Source: Apium graveolens (lineage: Eukaryota; Streptophyta; Magnoliopsida; Apiales; Apiaceae). Taken from it: a stretch of DNA of 64,000 nt. Position 1 is the first letter of the stretch. Every line of letters starts with the position of its first letter. Below, one piece after another: positions 21,356-31,128 of the stretch. The stretch lies in the NCBI RefSeq assembly GCF_009905375.1, contig NC_133655.1, positions 167,858,588 through 167,922,587 on the forward strand, written 5' to 3'. The notes under the pieces are model-generated. The model was not told the origin of the DNA and did not search any database. It was given only the letters and a program-made list of their open reading frames with translations. A program made the translations under genes and the position numbers.

Positions 21356-22396
21356 CCTACTTGAGAGACATTTTACAATAACAAGTATCAAGTAAGGAGA
21401 AAGGAGAGAAGATTAAGAAGACCGTTTTAGCACACCACAACGAAGAAGAGGAAGCATACGTTATCTTGTGATTCTTTTATTCGTTGTAATAATGGATGCT
21501 AGTTTTCTTTACTTTGAACCTTAATACTCTTGTGACGTACTCTGATTTTATTAAGTATTTTTATTAGTTTATATCGTTGTGTGATTATCATATTTTCATA
21601 TGAACCCATGGTGACGATGAATTCTATCATGGGCTAATCGTGATCATGGGGTCGTATCGGAATTACTATGGATTTCTTTAGTTAATTATTTAATACCTTG
21701 GTATGTGATGATTATATGATATCTAGCATAGGTTGTGCTTATTCTTCTTATGTGCGTCGCGAACATATAAGATGGCATGTTAATCTCTTGTGAAGCGACA
21801 GTGAATCTCGAGATTTAGAACTTGCCATGCTAGCATATGTTCATGTATTTTATGCATGATTAGTGGGTAACTCTAACCGTTTTACTTGTCCTGTGTAATC
21901 ATAATGAATAACTTGCACTTAAATCGTTTTGTTGTCAAATTTTGTAGACATATAGGGTCTCAACATAATTAATGCCTATTCAACTTCTATCTTAATTGTG
22001 GATGCTTGGTAGAATGGTATTTGTGCAACGAAAGTTGGCTTTTATCAGTTTCGTGTTTTTCGATTAATATCATCACCATTACATGCTAAGGGTAATAACA
22101 ATAACTATTGAATGAAGTAGTAATGAAGTTATGATCTCATGTGTGTTTAATATTGTTAATTCAAGTGTTAATTTAAGTGTTTTATTCTCGTAGTTAATAG
22201 TAGTTAATAATTAGTTAATCAACCTTATGTGTTATTGTCTTGACATTAAGAATTAATAATACATTGGTGAGTAAGTGTTAATTGAACATAATTAGTTAGA
22301 GTCTCTGTGGGAACGAACTAGAAATTATTCTATATTACTTGCGAACGCGTATACTTGCGTGAATTATTAGCGCATGCTTTGTGCCTAATAAGTTTT

Positions 22397-22416
22397 TGGC
22401 GCCGCTGCCGGGGACT
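22397..22416 (+). other. Primer-binding site, tRNA-Asp type (Athila)
   Basis: TGGCGCCGCTGCCGGGGACT, six bases after the LTR end, matches the TGGCGCCGTTGCCGGGGA primer-binding site typical of Athila/Tat elements (tRNA-Asp). Confidence 0.9.
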
Positions 22417-22500
22417 CGGTGTTAATTTGTTTAGTTTATGTACTTGCCATCAGTGATCATTAGGACTCATTGATTAAGACTTGTTACTTATTATTTCCGG

Positions 22501-23740
22501 TTGTGTTTCAGGTACTCTAGCGAGCATTTATGCAAACACATTCTCGCACTCGCAAGAGGAGAAGTTCTTGAAATTCCGGAGAAGTTAGATTTTGAAGATT
22601 CGGATAAAGAAAGTGAAAAGAAAGAACCGGTAATCATTGGTGATCTTATAGTTCCAGCAGATCCAGCTCTTATGGACTTTTCTCGGACTAAAATTGATGA
22701 CATTCAGTCAAGCATCATTCATCCGGCTATTCAGGCCAATACTTTCGAAATCAAGCCGGGCACTATTCAGATGGTGCAGAATTCTGTTTCTTTTGGAGGT
22801 GCTGCGACTGATGATCCCAACATGCATATCAGGAATTTTGTCGAGATCTACAGTAATTTCAAATATAATGGTGTTACTGATGAGGCTATCAAGCTGAGGT
22901 TTTTCCCATTCTCTCTAAGGGATAAAGCTAATGACTGGTTACATTCTTTACCAACTGGGTCCATCACTACTTGGGAAGATCTTGCGCAAAAGTTTCTGGT
23001 GAAGTTCTATCCAATGGCCAAGACTGCAGGTATGAGGAGTGCTCTTACTCAGTTTGCGCAGCAACCAAAAGAATCTATGTGTGAAGCTTGGGAGTGCTAT
23101 AAGGAGATGTTGAGAAAGTGTCCGCATCATGGTATGCCTGACTGGATGGTGATCACTGGGTTCTACAATGATTTGGGGGCCCAATCTCGGCCCATGCTCG
23201 ATGCAGCTTTTGGAGGCGCCTTGTGGGCCAAAAGCTATACTGAGGCCAATAATCTCATTGAAACTATGGCTGCAAACGAGTATCAAAACCCAACTCAAAC
23301 GATGATGCCTGGGAAGGTATCATGTATTCTGGAAGTTGATGCAGCTACAGCTATTGCAGCGCAGCTCCAAGCGCTATCTAAGAAGGTCGATTCTTTAGTC
23401 AACTATGGAGTCAATCAGATAGCTATTGTCTGTGAGCTTTGTGCAGGCTCTCATGCTACAGATCAGTGTTCTCTTTTTAATGAATCTGTTCAGTATGTGA
23501 ATAATTATCAGCGACCGCACCCAGCCTGTGCCAGCTACTTATCATCCTAATAATAGAAATTATCCCAATTTCAGCTGGAGCAACAATCAGAATATTGTTC
23601 AGCAACCATATTAGCAAGCTGTAAGTAAATAGTTTAATCCACCTGGATTCCAACAACCTCAGCAATATGCTCAAAGGCAATCATATCCTCAATAAGGAGG
23701 TACTGCTCCACCTTCTAGTGCTGATTTCGAGGAGCTAAAG
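22501..23740 (+). pseudogene. gag: gag of the Athila-like element
   Basis: Capsid/nucleocapsid protein of the retrotransposon-gag family. Between 22801 and 23300 it reads ADDPNMHIRNFVEIYSNFK, LRFFPFSLRDKANDWLHSLP, TWEDLAQKFLVKFYP and MPDWMVITGFYNDLG, the Athila gag signature. A CX2CX3HX4C zinc-binding motif follows (CELCAGSHATDQC, about 23431-23469). The true start is unclear: ATG 22530 opens in a different frame from the main body and stops within 15 codons, so a frameshift near 22570 is likely. A second frameshift near 23505-23530 moves the C-terminal Gln/Pro/Asn-rich part (NRNYPNFSWSNNQN) into another frame, where TAG/TAA stops near 23612, 23630 and 23693 stand mainly for Gln. The frame then runs on into protease. 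Confidence 0.87.
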
Positions 23741-25000
23741 CTGTTGTGCAAAAGTCAGGCTATTTCTATCAAGACCTTGGAGAATCAAATCAGTCAAATA
23801 GCCAATGCCTTGCTCAATCATCAACCTGGCACACTTTCCAGTGATATTGAAGTGCCAGGTAGGAAGGAAGCTAAGGAGCAAGTCAAAGCTGCTACCTTAA
23901 GGTCTGGAAAAGTTGCTGAAGCTGAAAAATCATAAGATGGAGAAGCTGAAGTTGTAGATGAAGAAGAAAAGCAAAAGGAGAAAGAGGGGGAACCAAGGAA
24001 GACTACTGTTGAACACACTTTGCCTGAGGGTAATACAGGGGAGAAACAACTCTATCCTCCACCACCTTTTCCTAAGAGATTGCAAAAGCAAAAGCTGGAT
24101 AAGCAATTCGGTAAGTTTCTGGAGGTGTTCAAGAAACTTCATATCAACATACCTTTCGCTGATGCTCTGGAGCAAATGCCTAGTTATGCGAAATTTATGA
24201 AAGGTATTCTTTCAAGGAAGGTGAAACTGGATGATCTTGATACCGTTGCTCTAACGGAAGAGTGCGGTGCTGTGCTGTAACAAAAATTACCTCCAAAGCT
24301 TAAGGATCCAGGTAGCTTCACCATTCCTTGCACCATTGGAAAGTTGTCATTCGACAAGTGCCTTTGCGATTTGGGAGCAAGCATCAATCTGATGCCATTG
24401 TCTATCTTCAAAAAGCTGAATTTTCCTGATCCCAAGCCCACTTACATGTCTCTACAATTGGCTGATCGTTCTATTACATACCCACGAGGTATCGTAGAGG
24501 ACGTGTTAGTAAAGGTGGATAAGCTCATCTTTCCTGCAGACTTTGTCATTCTGGATTTCGAGGAAGATAAGAAGATTCCCATAATCTTGGGAAGACCTTT
24601 CTTGGCTACAGGCCGTACCTTGATAGATGTGCAAAAAGGTGACTTTACTATGCGGGTGCAAGATCAGGATGTGACATTCAATGTATTCAATGCGATGAAA
24701 TTCCCTACAGAAGATGAGGAGTGCTTCAAGGTGGATTTGATTGATTCTGCGGTAACTTTAGAACTTGATCATGTGCTAAGGTCTGATGCCTTAAAAAAAG
24801 CCTTATTGGGGGAATTTGACAGTGAAGATGAGGAAGGCAATGAGCAACTACAATATCTAAATGCTTCTCCTTGGAAGCGAAAGCTAGACATGCCATTTGA
24901 ATCTTTGGTAATACTGATCTCAAGAATGCTGAGGGAAAGCTCAAACCATCTATTGAGGAAGCACCTACTTTGGAGCTTAAACCATTACCTGAACACTTGA
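23741..25000 (+). pseudogene. Gag-protease linker and aspartic protease of the Athila-like element
   Basis: This is the polyprotein region before reverse transcriptase. Landmarks in order are LKLLCKSQAISIKTLENQIS, the acidic/Lys-rich linker (EEEKQKEKEGEPRKTT), YPPPPFPKRLQKQKLDKQF (common in Athila polyproteins), a TAA at 24278-24280, and the retropepsin-like protease with active site CDLGASINLMPLS near 24368, followed by FVILDFEEDKKIPIILGRPF and a second acidic segment. One more in-frame stop (TAA at 23933) breaks the linker. A frameshift near 24900-24970 leads to the RT frame. The protease would cut the Gag-Pol polyprotein inside particles. Confidence 0.85.
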
Positions 25001-26490
25001 GGTATGATTTTTTAGGTGATGCATCTACTTTTCCTGTTATTATTGCATCTGACCTTTCAGGTAGTGATGAGGACAAGCTCTTGAGGATCTTGAGAGAATT
25101 CAAATCGGCCATCGGATGGACTATAGGAGATATAAAAGGGATCATCCCTTCGTACTACATGCATAAAATTCTGCTAGAGGAAGGTAGCAAGCCGACTGTT
25201 GAGCAACAGCGAAGACTTAATCCTATCATCAAAGAAGTGGTGAAGAAAGAAATTCTAAAATGGCTGAATGCAGGAATCATATATCCTATTTCTAGCAGTT
25301 ATTGGGTGAGCCCCGTGCAATGTGTACCTAAGAAAGGAGGTATTACTGTGGTAGCAAATGAGAAGAACGAGCTCATCCCCACTCGAACAGTCACAGGATG
25401 GAGGGTATGCATGGACTATAGAAATTTGAATAAAGCCACGAGGAAGGATCACTTCCCTCTTCCATTTGTTGATTAGATGCTTGACAGGTTGGATGGTCAT
25501 GAGTATTATTGTCTTCTGGATGGCTATTGGGGCCACAATCAGATTTGCATTGCACCAGAAGATCAAGAAAAGACTACTTTCACTTGTCCATTTGGCACAT
25601 TTGCTTTTCGCAGAGTTTTTTTTGGCTTATGTGGTGCACCTGCCACTTTTCAGAGATGCATGATGGCTATATTTTATGATATGATTGGAAATAAGGTCGA
25701 AGTGTTCATGGACGACTTCTCCGACTTTGGACATTCATTTGATGAATGTTTGAATAATCTCCGTTTGGTGCTCAAAAGGTGTGTGGAAACTAATTTGGTG
25801 CTCAATTGGGAAAAATGTCACTCCATGGTGCAACAAGGCATCATTCTTGGGCATAAAGTCTCTAGCAAAGGCCTTTAGGTGGATAAAGCCAAGGTGTGGG
25901 TCATTGAAAATCTTCCGCCACCTATTTCTGTTAAAGGAATCCGTAGTTTTCTTGGTCATGCGGGTTTTTATCGGCATTTCATCAAGGACTTCTCTAAGTT
26001 ATCTAAGCCGTTGTGTGACTTGCTCGAGAAAGATGTGCCTTTCAAATTTGATGATGAATGCTTGGCAGCATACGAGACTCTCAAGTAGAGTTTAATACCT
26101 GCACCAGTTATTACGACACCTGATTGGATAGAATATTTTGAGATGATGTGCGATGCAAGTGATTATGCAGTGGGAGCAGTTCTTGGGCAGCGTAAGAATA
26201 ATATCTTTAATGTGGTCTACTCTGCTAGTAAGACGCTTAATGGAGCTCAAATGAACTACACCACTACTGAGAAAGAGCTCTTGGCTATAGTTTTTGGTTT
26301 CGAAAAATTTCGATCTTATCTACTTTGGACAAAGGTGACAGTATTCACTGATCACGCTACCATTCGCTATCTGGTCTCAAAGAAGGATTCGAAGCCTAGA
26401 CTTATTCGTTGGGTGCTCTTGCTATAGGAATTTGAGTTAGAGATCAATGATCGAAAAGGTACTGAAAATCAAGTAGCTGACCATCTCCCT
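24970..26490 (+). pseudogene. Reverse transcriptase and RNase H of the Athila-like element
   Basis: Ty3 RT in one frame with stops. N-terminal landmarks are HKILLEEGSKPTVEQQRRLN and SYWVSPVQCVPKKGG, then WRVCMDYRNLNKATRKDHFP. The substrate-binding part is GLCGAPATFQRCM (family consensus GLCNAPATFQRCM) and the catalytic motif is FMDDFSDFG, with both Asp present. RNase H reads [36 protein letters not shown] and TDHATIRYL, with its acidic residues present. In-frame stops are at 25474 (TAG for Gln), 25876, 26086 and 26425 (TAG for Gln). The end of RNase H (ENQVADHLPRLE) leads straight into integrase. Confidence 0.9.
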
Positions 26491-27850
26491 AGATTGGAGA
26501 ATCCCGATTCTACTTCACATTATAAGATATTGATCAACGAATATTTTCCAGATGAGCAGTTGTTCGCAGTTCAAGAGGAAGAGCCATGGTTCACAGACAT
26601 TGTGAACTATCTTGTCAGCAACATAATGCCTCCTAATATGAATGTGGCTCAAAAGAAGAAGTTTCTCCATGAGGTGAAGTGGTACATGTGGGATGAACCA
26701 TATTTGTTTAGACAAGGAGCTGACCAGATCATCAGGAGATGTATCCCATTCTGTGAGACGGAGGGGATATTACGAGACTGTCATTCCACAGCTTATGGTG
26801 GACATTATGGTGGTGAAAAGACAACAGATCATATTCTTCAAGCGGGTTTTTACTGGCCTATGTTGTTTAAGGATGCACATCAGTTCATTTTAAGGTGTGA
26901 TCATTTCCAAAGAGTTGGGAATCTTACCAGAAAAGATGAGATGCCTTTAAATGTGATGCTTGAAGTTGAGGTCTTCGATGTTTAGGGAATCGATTTCATT
27001 GGAGCATTTATCTCGTCCTGCAATAATCAGTACATCTTACTGGCAGTCGATTATATCTCGAAATGGGCAGAAGTCAAGGCTCTACCGACGAATGATGCAA
27101 AGGTAGTGTTGAGTTTTCTTCATAAGCAGATATTCACAAGGTTTGGAACGCCACGAGTTATCATAAGTGATGAGGGGTCGCATTTCTGCAATCGTAAGTT
27201 CACTTCTATGATGCAATGCTACAATGTGAATCATCGCATCGCTACTACCTATCATCCGCAAACTAATGGTCAAGCTGAAGTGTCTAATAGAGAGATCAAG
27301 CGCATTCTAGAGAAAGTTGTTTTTCTGTCAAGGAAAGATTGGTCTTTGAAGCTCGACGAAGCTGTTTGGGCTTATAGAACATCATACAAGACTCCACTTG
27401 GGATGTCCCCGTTTCAACTTGTCTATGGTAAGGGATGTCATTTACCTGCGGAGCTTGAGCATAAGACTTATTGGGCATTGAAGAAGTTAAACCTTGATCT
27501 AGATGCAGCTGGGGAGAAGCGAATGCTTCAGTTAAATGAACTTGATGAATTTCGACAAAATGTACAAGGAAAAAGTAAAAAAATGGCACGACAGGAAGCT
27601 ATCTCCTAAGTCATTCGTGTCAGGGCAACAAGTTCTTTTATTCAACTCTCGTCTCCGACTTTTTCCTGGAAAGTTGAAATCAAGGTGGTCTAAACCATTT
27701 ATTATCAAAACTGTGTTTCGACATGGAGCGGTGGAGATTTTTGAGAACGATCTGGGCCAAGCATTCAAAGTTAATGGTCAGATATTGAAGCACTATTATG
27801 AGGATACGACAAACCGTGAAGTGGTTAGTGCCATTTTATTGTCAACTTGA
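26491..27850 (+). pseudogene. Integrase of the Athila-like element
   Basis: Integrase joins cDNA ends to target DNA in the nucleus. The N-terminal zinc-binding HHCC domain reads HSTAYGGHYGGEKT.. then GFYWPMLFKDA and CDHFQRVGNL; the last Cys of HHCC has become Phe, so zinc binding is probably lost. The catalytic core keeps its DDE residues: GIDFIGAF preceded by TAG at 26983 in place of Trp, ISDEGSHFCN, and NGQAEVSNREIKRILEK. Then YRTSYKTPLGMSPFQLVYGK follows. A frameshift near 27555 moves the C-terminal part (KKWHDRKL, GQQVLLFNSRLRLFPGKL, TGA at 27848) to another frame. The GCGCTTTTTGGGAGGCAACCC block lies about 40 bp after the end. Confidence 0.9.
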
Positions 27851-28007
27851 TCGAACTACTCTACGTCAAGCTAATGACATAAAAGAAGCGCTTTTTGGGA
27901 GGCAACCCAAGATATGAGACCATAGGACCCTTAGAATTTAGTACTCTATCCAAAAACTAAAAAAATTAGAAAAAACTGGCTGGAATTTTTTTTTCCCAGG
28001 AACCTTC

Positions 28008-28082
28008 CAGGCGCCCGCCTACAGGTTCCAGGCGGCCGCTTGCTGGCAGGCGCCCGCCTGCTGGTTCCAGGCGACCGCCTGC
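28008..28082. repeat. GC-rich CAGGCGNCCGCCTG array upstream of the third ORF
   Basis: Units start at 28008 (CAGGCGCCCGCCTA), 28029 (CAGGCGGCCGCTTG), 28047 (CAGGCGCCCGCCTG) and 28068 (CAGGCGACCGCCTG), about 18-21 bp apart. This is the same motif, unit number and spacing as the arrays in both LTRs (21196, 30969), although the surrounding sequence is unrelated. Confidence 0.85.
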
Positions 28083-28239
28083 GGACCTGGACTTTGAAAA
28101 GTTCGGTTTTCAGCCTTAAAAAAATAGAAAAAATACAAAAACAAAACACCACAGTATTATAAACCCCATTACCCACGAATTCTTCCTACAAATTAGCCAC
28201 AACCCCACTCCTAATCTAATTCTAACCTAAATCCTACCC

Positions 28240-28247
28240 TATATATA
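28240..28247 (+). promoter_or_regulatory. Candidate internal TATA box before Athila third ORF
   Basis: TATATATA in CCCTATATATACACACAACC, 104 bases before ATG 28344 and about 158 bases after the GC-rich array. The leader between box and ATG is rich in C and A with few G, as in many plant 5' UTRs. This is a promoter inference from sequence only. Confidence 0.5.
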
Positions 28248-28343
28248 CACACAACCTCTCCATATACACTCCCATATACTTTCAACTTACAAACCCTTTT
28301 CTACACACAAAACACAACTCTCAAACTCTTATTCTCAGTTTCA

Positions 28344-29525
28344 ATGGCCCCAAAGAGATCTCGAACTGTGGATAGCAGCACCACCATTTCTACTGCTGAT
28401 TCTTCAAGGGGTACTGCAGCGAGGCCCTGATTGGTGGATAGGACTGCTGAGGAGGAGTATGCTAGGCTTCTGACTAAGCCGATTATGAAGGAGAGGGGAT
28501 TTTTGCCATCAGGGAGGGATGGTGAGTTATTGCCGATGATTGCAGAGAAGGGTTGGATTACTTTTTACGAGTCACCTGAGGCGGTCCCGATGAGTGTGGC
28601 TCGTGAGTTCTATGCGAATGCCAAGGCCGACAAGAATGGGTATTCTGTTGTTCGGGGGCTTACGGTTGATTATCAGCCCGAAGCGATTCACCGTGTTATT
28701 GGGCAGCGATAAAGGAAGCCTCAGGAGGAGAATTGGAATGAGAAGACCCCCGAGGATTTTAACTCAGATTTGATTATTGCTACTCTCTGTCAGTCGGGCA
28801 CGGTGTGGAAGTTTAAGACGGGATCCAACGAGTATCGTTCTTTTCCGGCTGTTGTGATGAACAGGTATGCCCGTGCATGGAATGCCTTTATTTGTGCTAA
28901 TATTTTGCCTTCTTCGCATGCACATGAGGTTACAGTTGAGAGAGCCAGGTTGTTGTGGAAGATTTTGAATGAGGAGTATTATGTGGACCTTGGTGAGTTC
29001 ATCTACCAAGGGATTTTGAAGTTTTTGAGGGGGATGACGCATTATAACATCCCGTATGCCTCTGTTGTCACGAAGCTGTGTAAGGCAGTTGGAGTCCACT
29101 GGCCTTCTTATGAGCAGCTGCAGATGTCGGCCGCTCCTATTGATTCATCGACGCTGAATGCGATGCAGGAGTGGATGGGTGGAGAGCCCGAAGAGCATGG
29201 TTTGGGATATCATCTCCCAGGAGGACATCCAGCAGCTGGTGCTACGATGGTTAGGCCCAGTTAGGCTCATGGTGAGGCAGGTTCTTCTAGAGCCCAGGGA
29301 GGTGATGGTTCAGGGATGGCTGATGTCCAGTACAGGAGGCTTTCCAGGAAGATGGATGCGATGTATGAGTCGTAGAGTAGGTTTACACAAGAGCTCACCC
29401 TAACACTTGGGACTACTTTCAGAGGCCTTGGAGCTGACATCCAGTGGCCCATTTTTGGTGAGGACTCTGCTTATCCGCCTCCTAACACTCCACCCTCTGA
29501 GGGTGATGATGATCTCTCTGAGTAG
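28344..29525 (+). pseudogene. Third ORF of the Athila-like element (plant-transposon-protein domain)
   Basis: A 393-codon frame from ATG 28344 to TAG 29523-29525, broken by TGA 28428 (from CGA), TAA 28710, TAG 29262 and TAG 29373. All four are one C-to-T step from CGA, CAA or CAG, and no frameshift is needed. The N-terminus is basic and Ser/Thr-rich (MAPKRSRTVDSSTT). The middle holds VAREFYANAKADKNG, VVRGLTVDYQPEAIHRVIG, ARAWNAFICANILPSSHAHE, VTVERARLLWKILNEEYYVD and SVVTKLCKAVGV. These match my memory of the 'putative plant transposon protein' domain (Pfam PF20167, Transposase_32) often found after pol in Athila elements. The C-terminus is acidic. No signal peptide or membrane span is visible, so the old 'env-like' label is not supported here. 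Role unknown. Confidence 0.8.
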
Positions 29526-30726
29526 GTATACCTTGTGTTCCTTTCTATTACCTTCATTGGGGACAGTGAAGATTTTAAGATTGGGGGTGGTAGTTAAGGA
29601 ACATATTTGTGTGTGTGTCATGTAGTTGCATATTCATGATAGTTTAGTTCATATAGTTACATATTTTTTGCTATATAATTTTTTTTATTTTATCGCTTTA
29701 TTTCATATAGCTCATGCATATACCATGATCTCTTTTGTTTTACTTTACCGATTGATATGTGATATTGATGCGAGTGTTGTGATAGCGTTAGAGTGATGTT
29801 GAATCTTGTTAGGTTGGCATGCATGCTAGAAACACTTATATTTCACTAAGACTTAGAGTATGCTTAAGGACTAGATTGTGTCATGGTTTGATGGTTTTTG
29901 AGGTTAATCTATTGCTTATGCTTAGAATATATGATAGGCTCTTAATGATAAAAGGCATGAAAAGATAGAATTGGAGTAAAAATTGGAATTCATTGCTAGT
30001 TGTGGCTAGGCGTCAAATGGCTAGTAGCCGGCTCGTATTGTATGCGAGTAGTCTAGGGTTGAGCAAGATGGAGCGAAACGCACTTGCTCAGAAATTGAAA
30101 AAAAAAGAAAAAAAGAAAGAAAAAATAGAGAAAAAGAAAAGAAAAAAAAAGAAAAAAATATGGTTTAATACATAATTGATCACGAGTGAGCTCTTTGGTA
30201 TTCGAGTTATTAAGTTCTTTGGGGACTTTGTGCCTAGTGACCTAAGGGTTTTATAGTCTGGGATCCGCTAACCTAACGCTCGCTAAATGGATGCCATTGC
30301 ATAAGTCTTTTGTGGACCTCACTCATTGCACGATCAAATAAGCATTTATTTATTGTGTTGAATAAAAGCATGATTCCGTAATAAGCTCTAGTGATCTTCA
30401 AGTGTTATAAGTCATTTTTTGTCTAGAATATATTCTTCGTATAATCTTGTGATTGCCTTGAGGATAATTGAGCTATGATAATTGATCTAGTTTTGAAGCA
30501 TATCTGTTAAGCATTCGCACACACCATGTTTCTAGTTGTATGTTAGCTTGCGTGATTTGATTGATCTTTGGTCGCCTAATTGCATTTGTTGAGATGTCAT
30601 GTGTTGGTTGGTTTAGTCATTGCGATGGGGATCGCTACATTTCATGTAGTTTGCATTCATGCATGTTTTTATTTTGTTTTGAGTTTGTGACGCTTGAGGA
30701 CACGCATCGATTTAATTTTGGGGGTG
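29526..30726 (+). other. 3' untranslated region of the Athila-like element
   Basis: 1.2 kb without a credible gene. It includes a purine-only run at about 30089-30160 (A-rich with scattered G), then ordinary AT-rich sequence, and ends in GATTTAATTTTGGGGGTG, the polypurine tract next to the 3' LTR. Confidence 0.75.
30716..30726 (+). other. Polypurine tract of the Athila-like element
   Basis: TTTTGGGGGTG lies directly before the 3' LTR start TGATAAG at 30727. This is the expected plus-strand primer site, and its form is usual for Athila elements. Confidence 0.85.
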
Positions 30727-30968
30727 TGATAAGTGGTATTTTATACCAATTAGAACGTCTTATTATGGCTTGAATTGATGTCTTGAAATCAAGTATTTTG
30801 TGTATTTGATGCATTTTTTTAGTGTCTTTGCATTTCAGGGTATAACTTGTATAATTAGGGAGATTTCATCATAATAAGCCTAGGGAAGTACTTGGAACCA
30901 ATTGCGGGGAGTTGTGCGAAGAAATCAGCAAAATCAGAAGCAGAAAGTGGGATTTTCCAAAAGCTGTG

Positions 30969-31044
30969 CAGGCGACCACCTGGGATATGCAGGTGACCGC
31001 CTGGAGATGTAGGCGCCCGCGTGGGAACTGAGGCGGCCACCGGG
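30969..31044. repeat. GC-rich array in Athila 3' LTR
   Basis: Four units at the ~20-bp spacing of 21196-21270, but with CpG decay: CAGGCGACCACCTG, CAGGTGACCGCCTG, TAGGCGCCCGCGTG and GAGGCGGCCACC. Confidence 0.8.
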
Positions 31045-31120
31045 GGTCGTAAATTTAGAATCTGGATTTTCTAATTCAATTTCCATTGGGCTTTTGAGAC
31101 TGCTGTTTCTTGTGGACTCT

Positions 31121-31128
31121 TATATAAA
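31121..31128 (+). promoter_or_regulatory. TATA box of Athila 3' LTR
   Basis: TATATAAA in CTCTTATATAAACCTACG, at the place of the box at 21350 in the left LTR. Confidence 0.6.

Larger units (their letters stand above)
20954..22390 (+). repeat. 5' LTR of the Athila-like element (1,437 bp)
   Basis: It begins TGATAAGTGGCATTTTATAC and ends GCTTTGTGCCTAATA, where the right LTR has CTAACA (a C-to-T change in the terminal CA). It holds a four-unit GC-rich palindrome array (21196-21270) and a TATA box at 21350. The matching LTR is 30727-32120. A block of about 40 bp (around 21950-21995) is missing from the right LTR; ACATA microhomology at its edges suggests a deletion there. Confidence 0.93.
27851..28343 (+). 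other. Post-pol leader with GC-rich array and TATA box
   Basis: 493 bases without a coding frame. First comes GCGCTTTTTGGGAGGCAACCC (about 27888-27908), a block common after pol in plant Ty3 elements. Four CAGGCGNCCGCCTG-type units (28008-28082) follow, then an AT-rich stretch, TATATATAC at 28240 and a pyrimidine-rich leader to ATG 28344. The layout resembles the promoter half of the LTR. Confidence 0.65.

Noticed and set aside
28344..29525. Calling the Athila third ORF an envelope gene
   Set aside because: No signal peptide, membrane span or furin-like site is visible, and the sequence fits the plant-transposon-protein domain better.
30089..30160. Purine-only run as a second polypurine tract or poly(A) insertion tail
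   Set aside because: It lies 0.6 kb upstream of the LTR, has no target duplication next to it, and the true tract is at 30716-30726. Simple sequence is the better reading.
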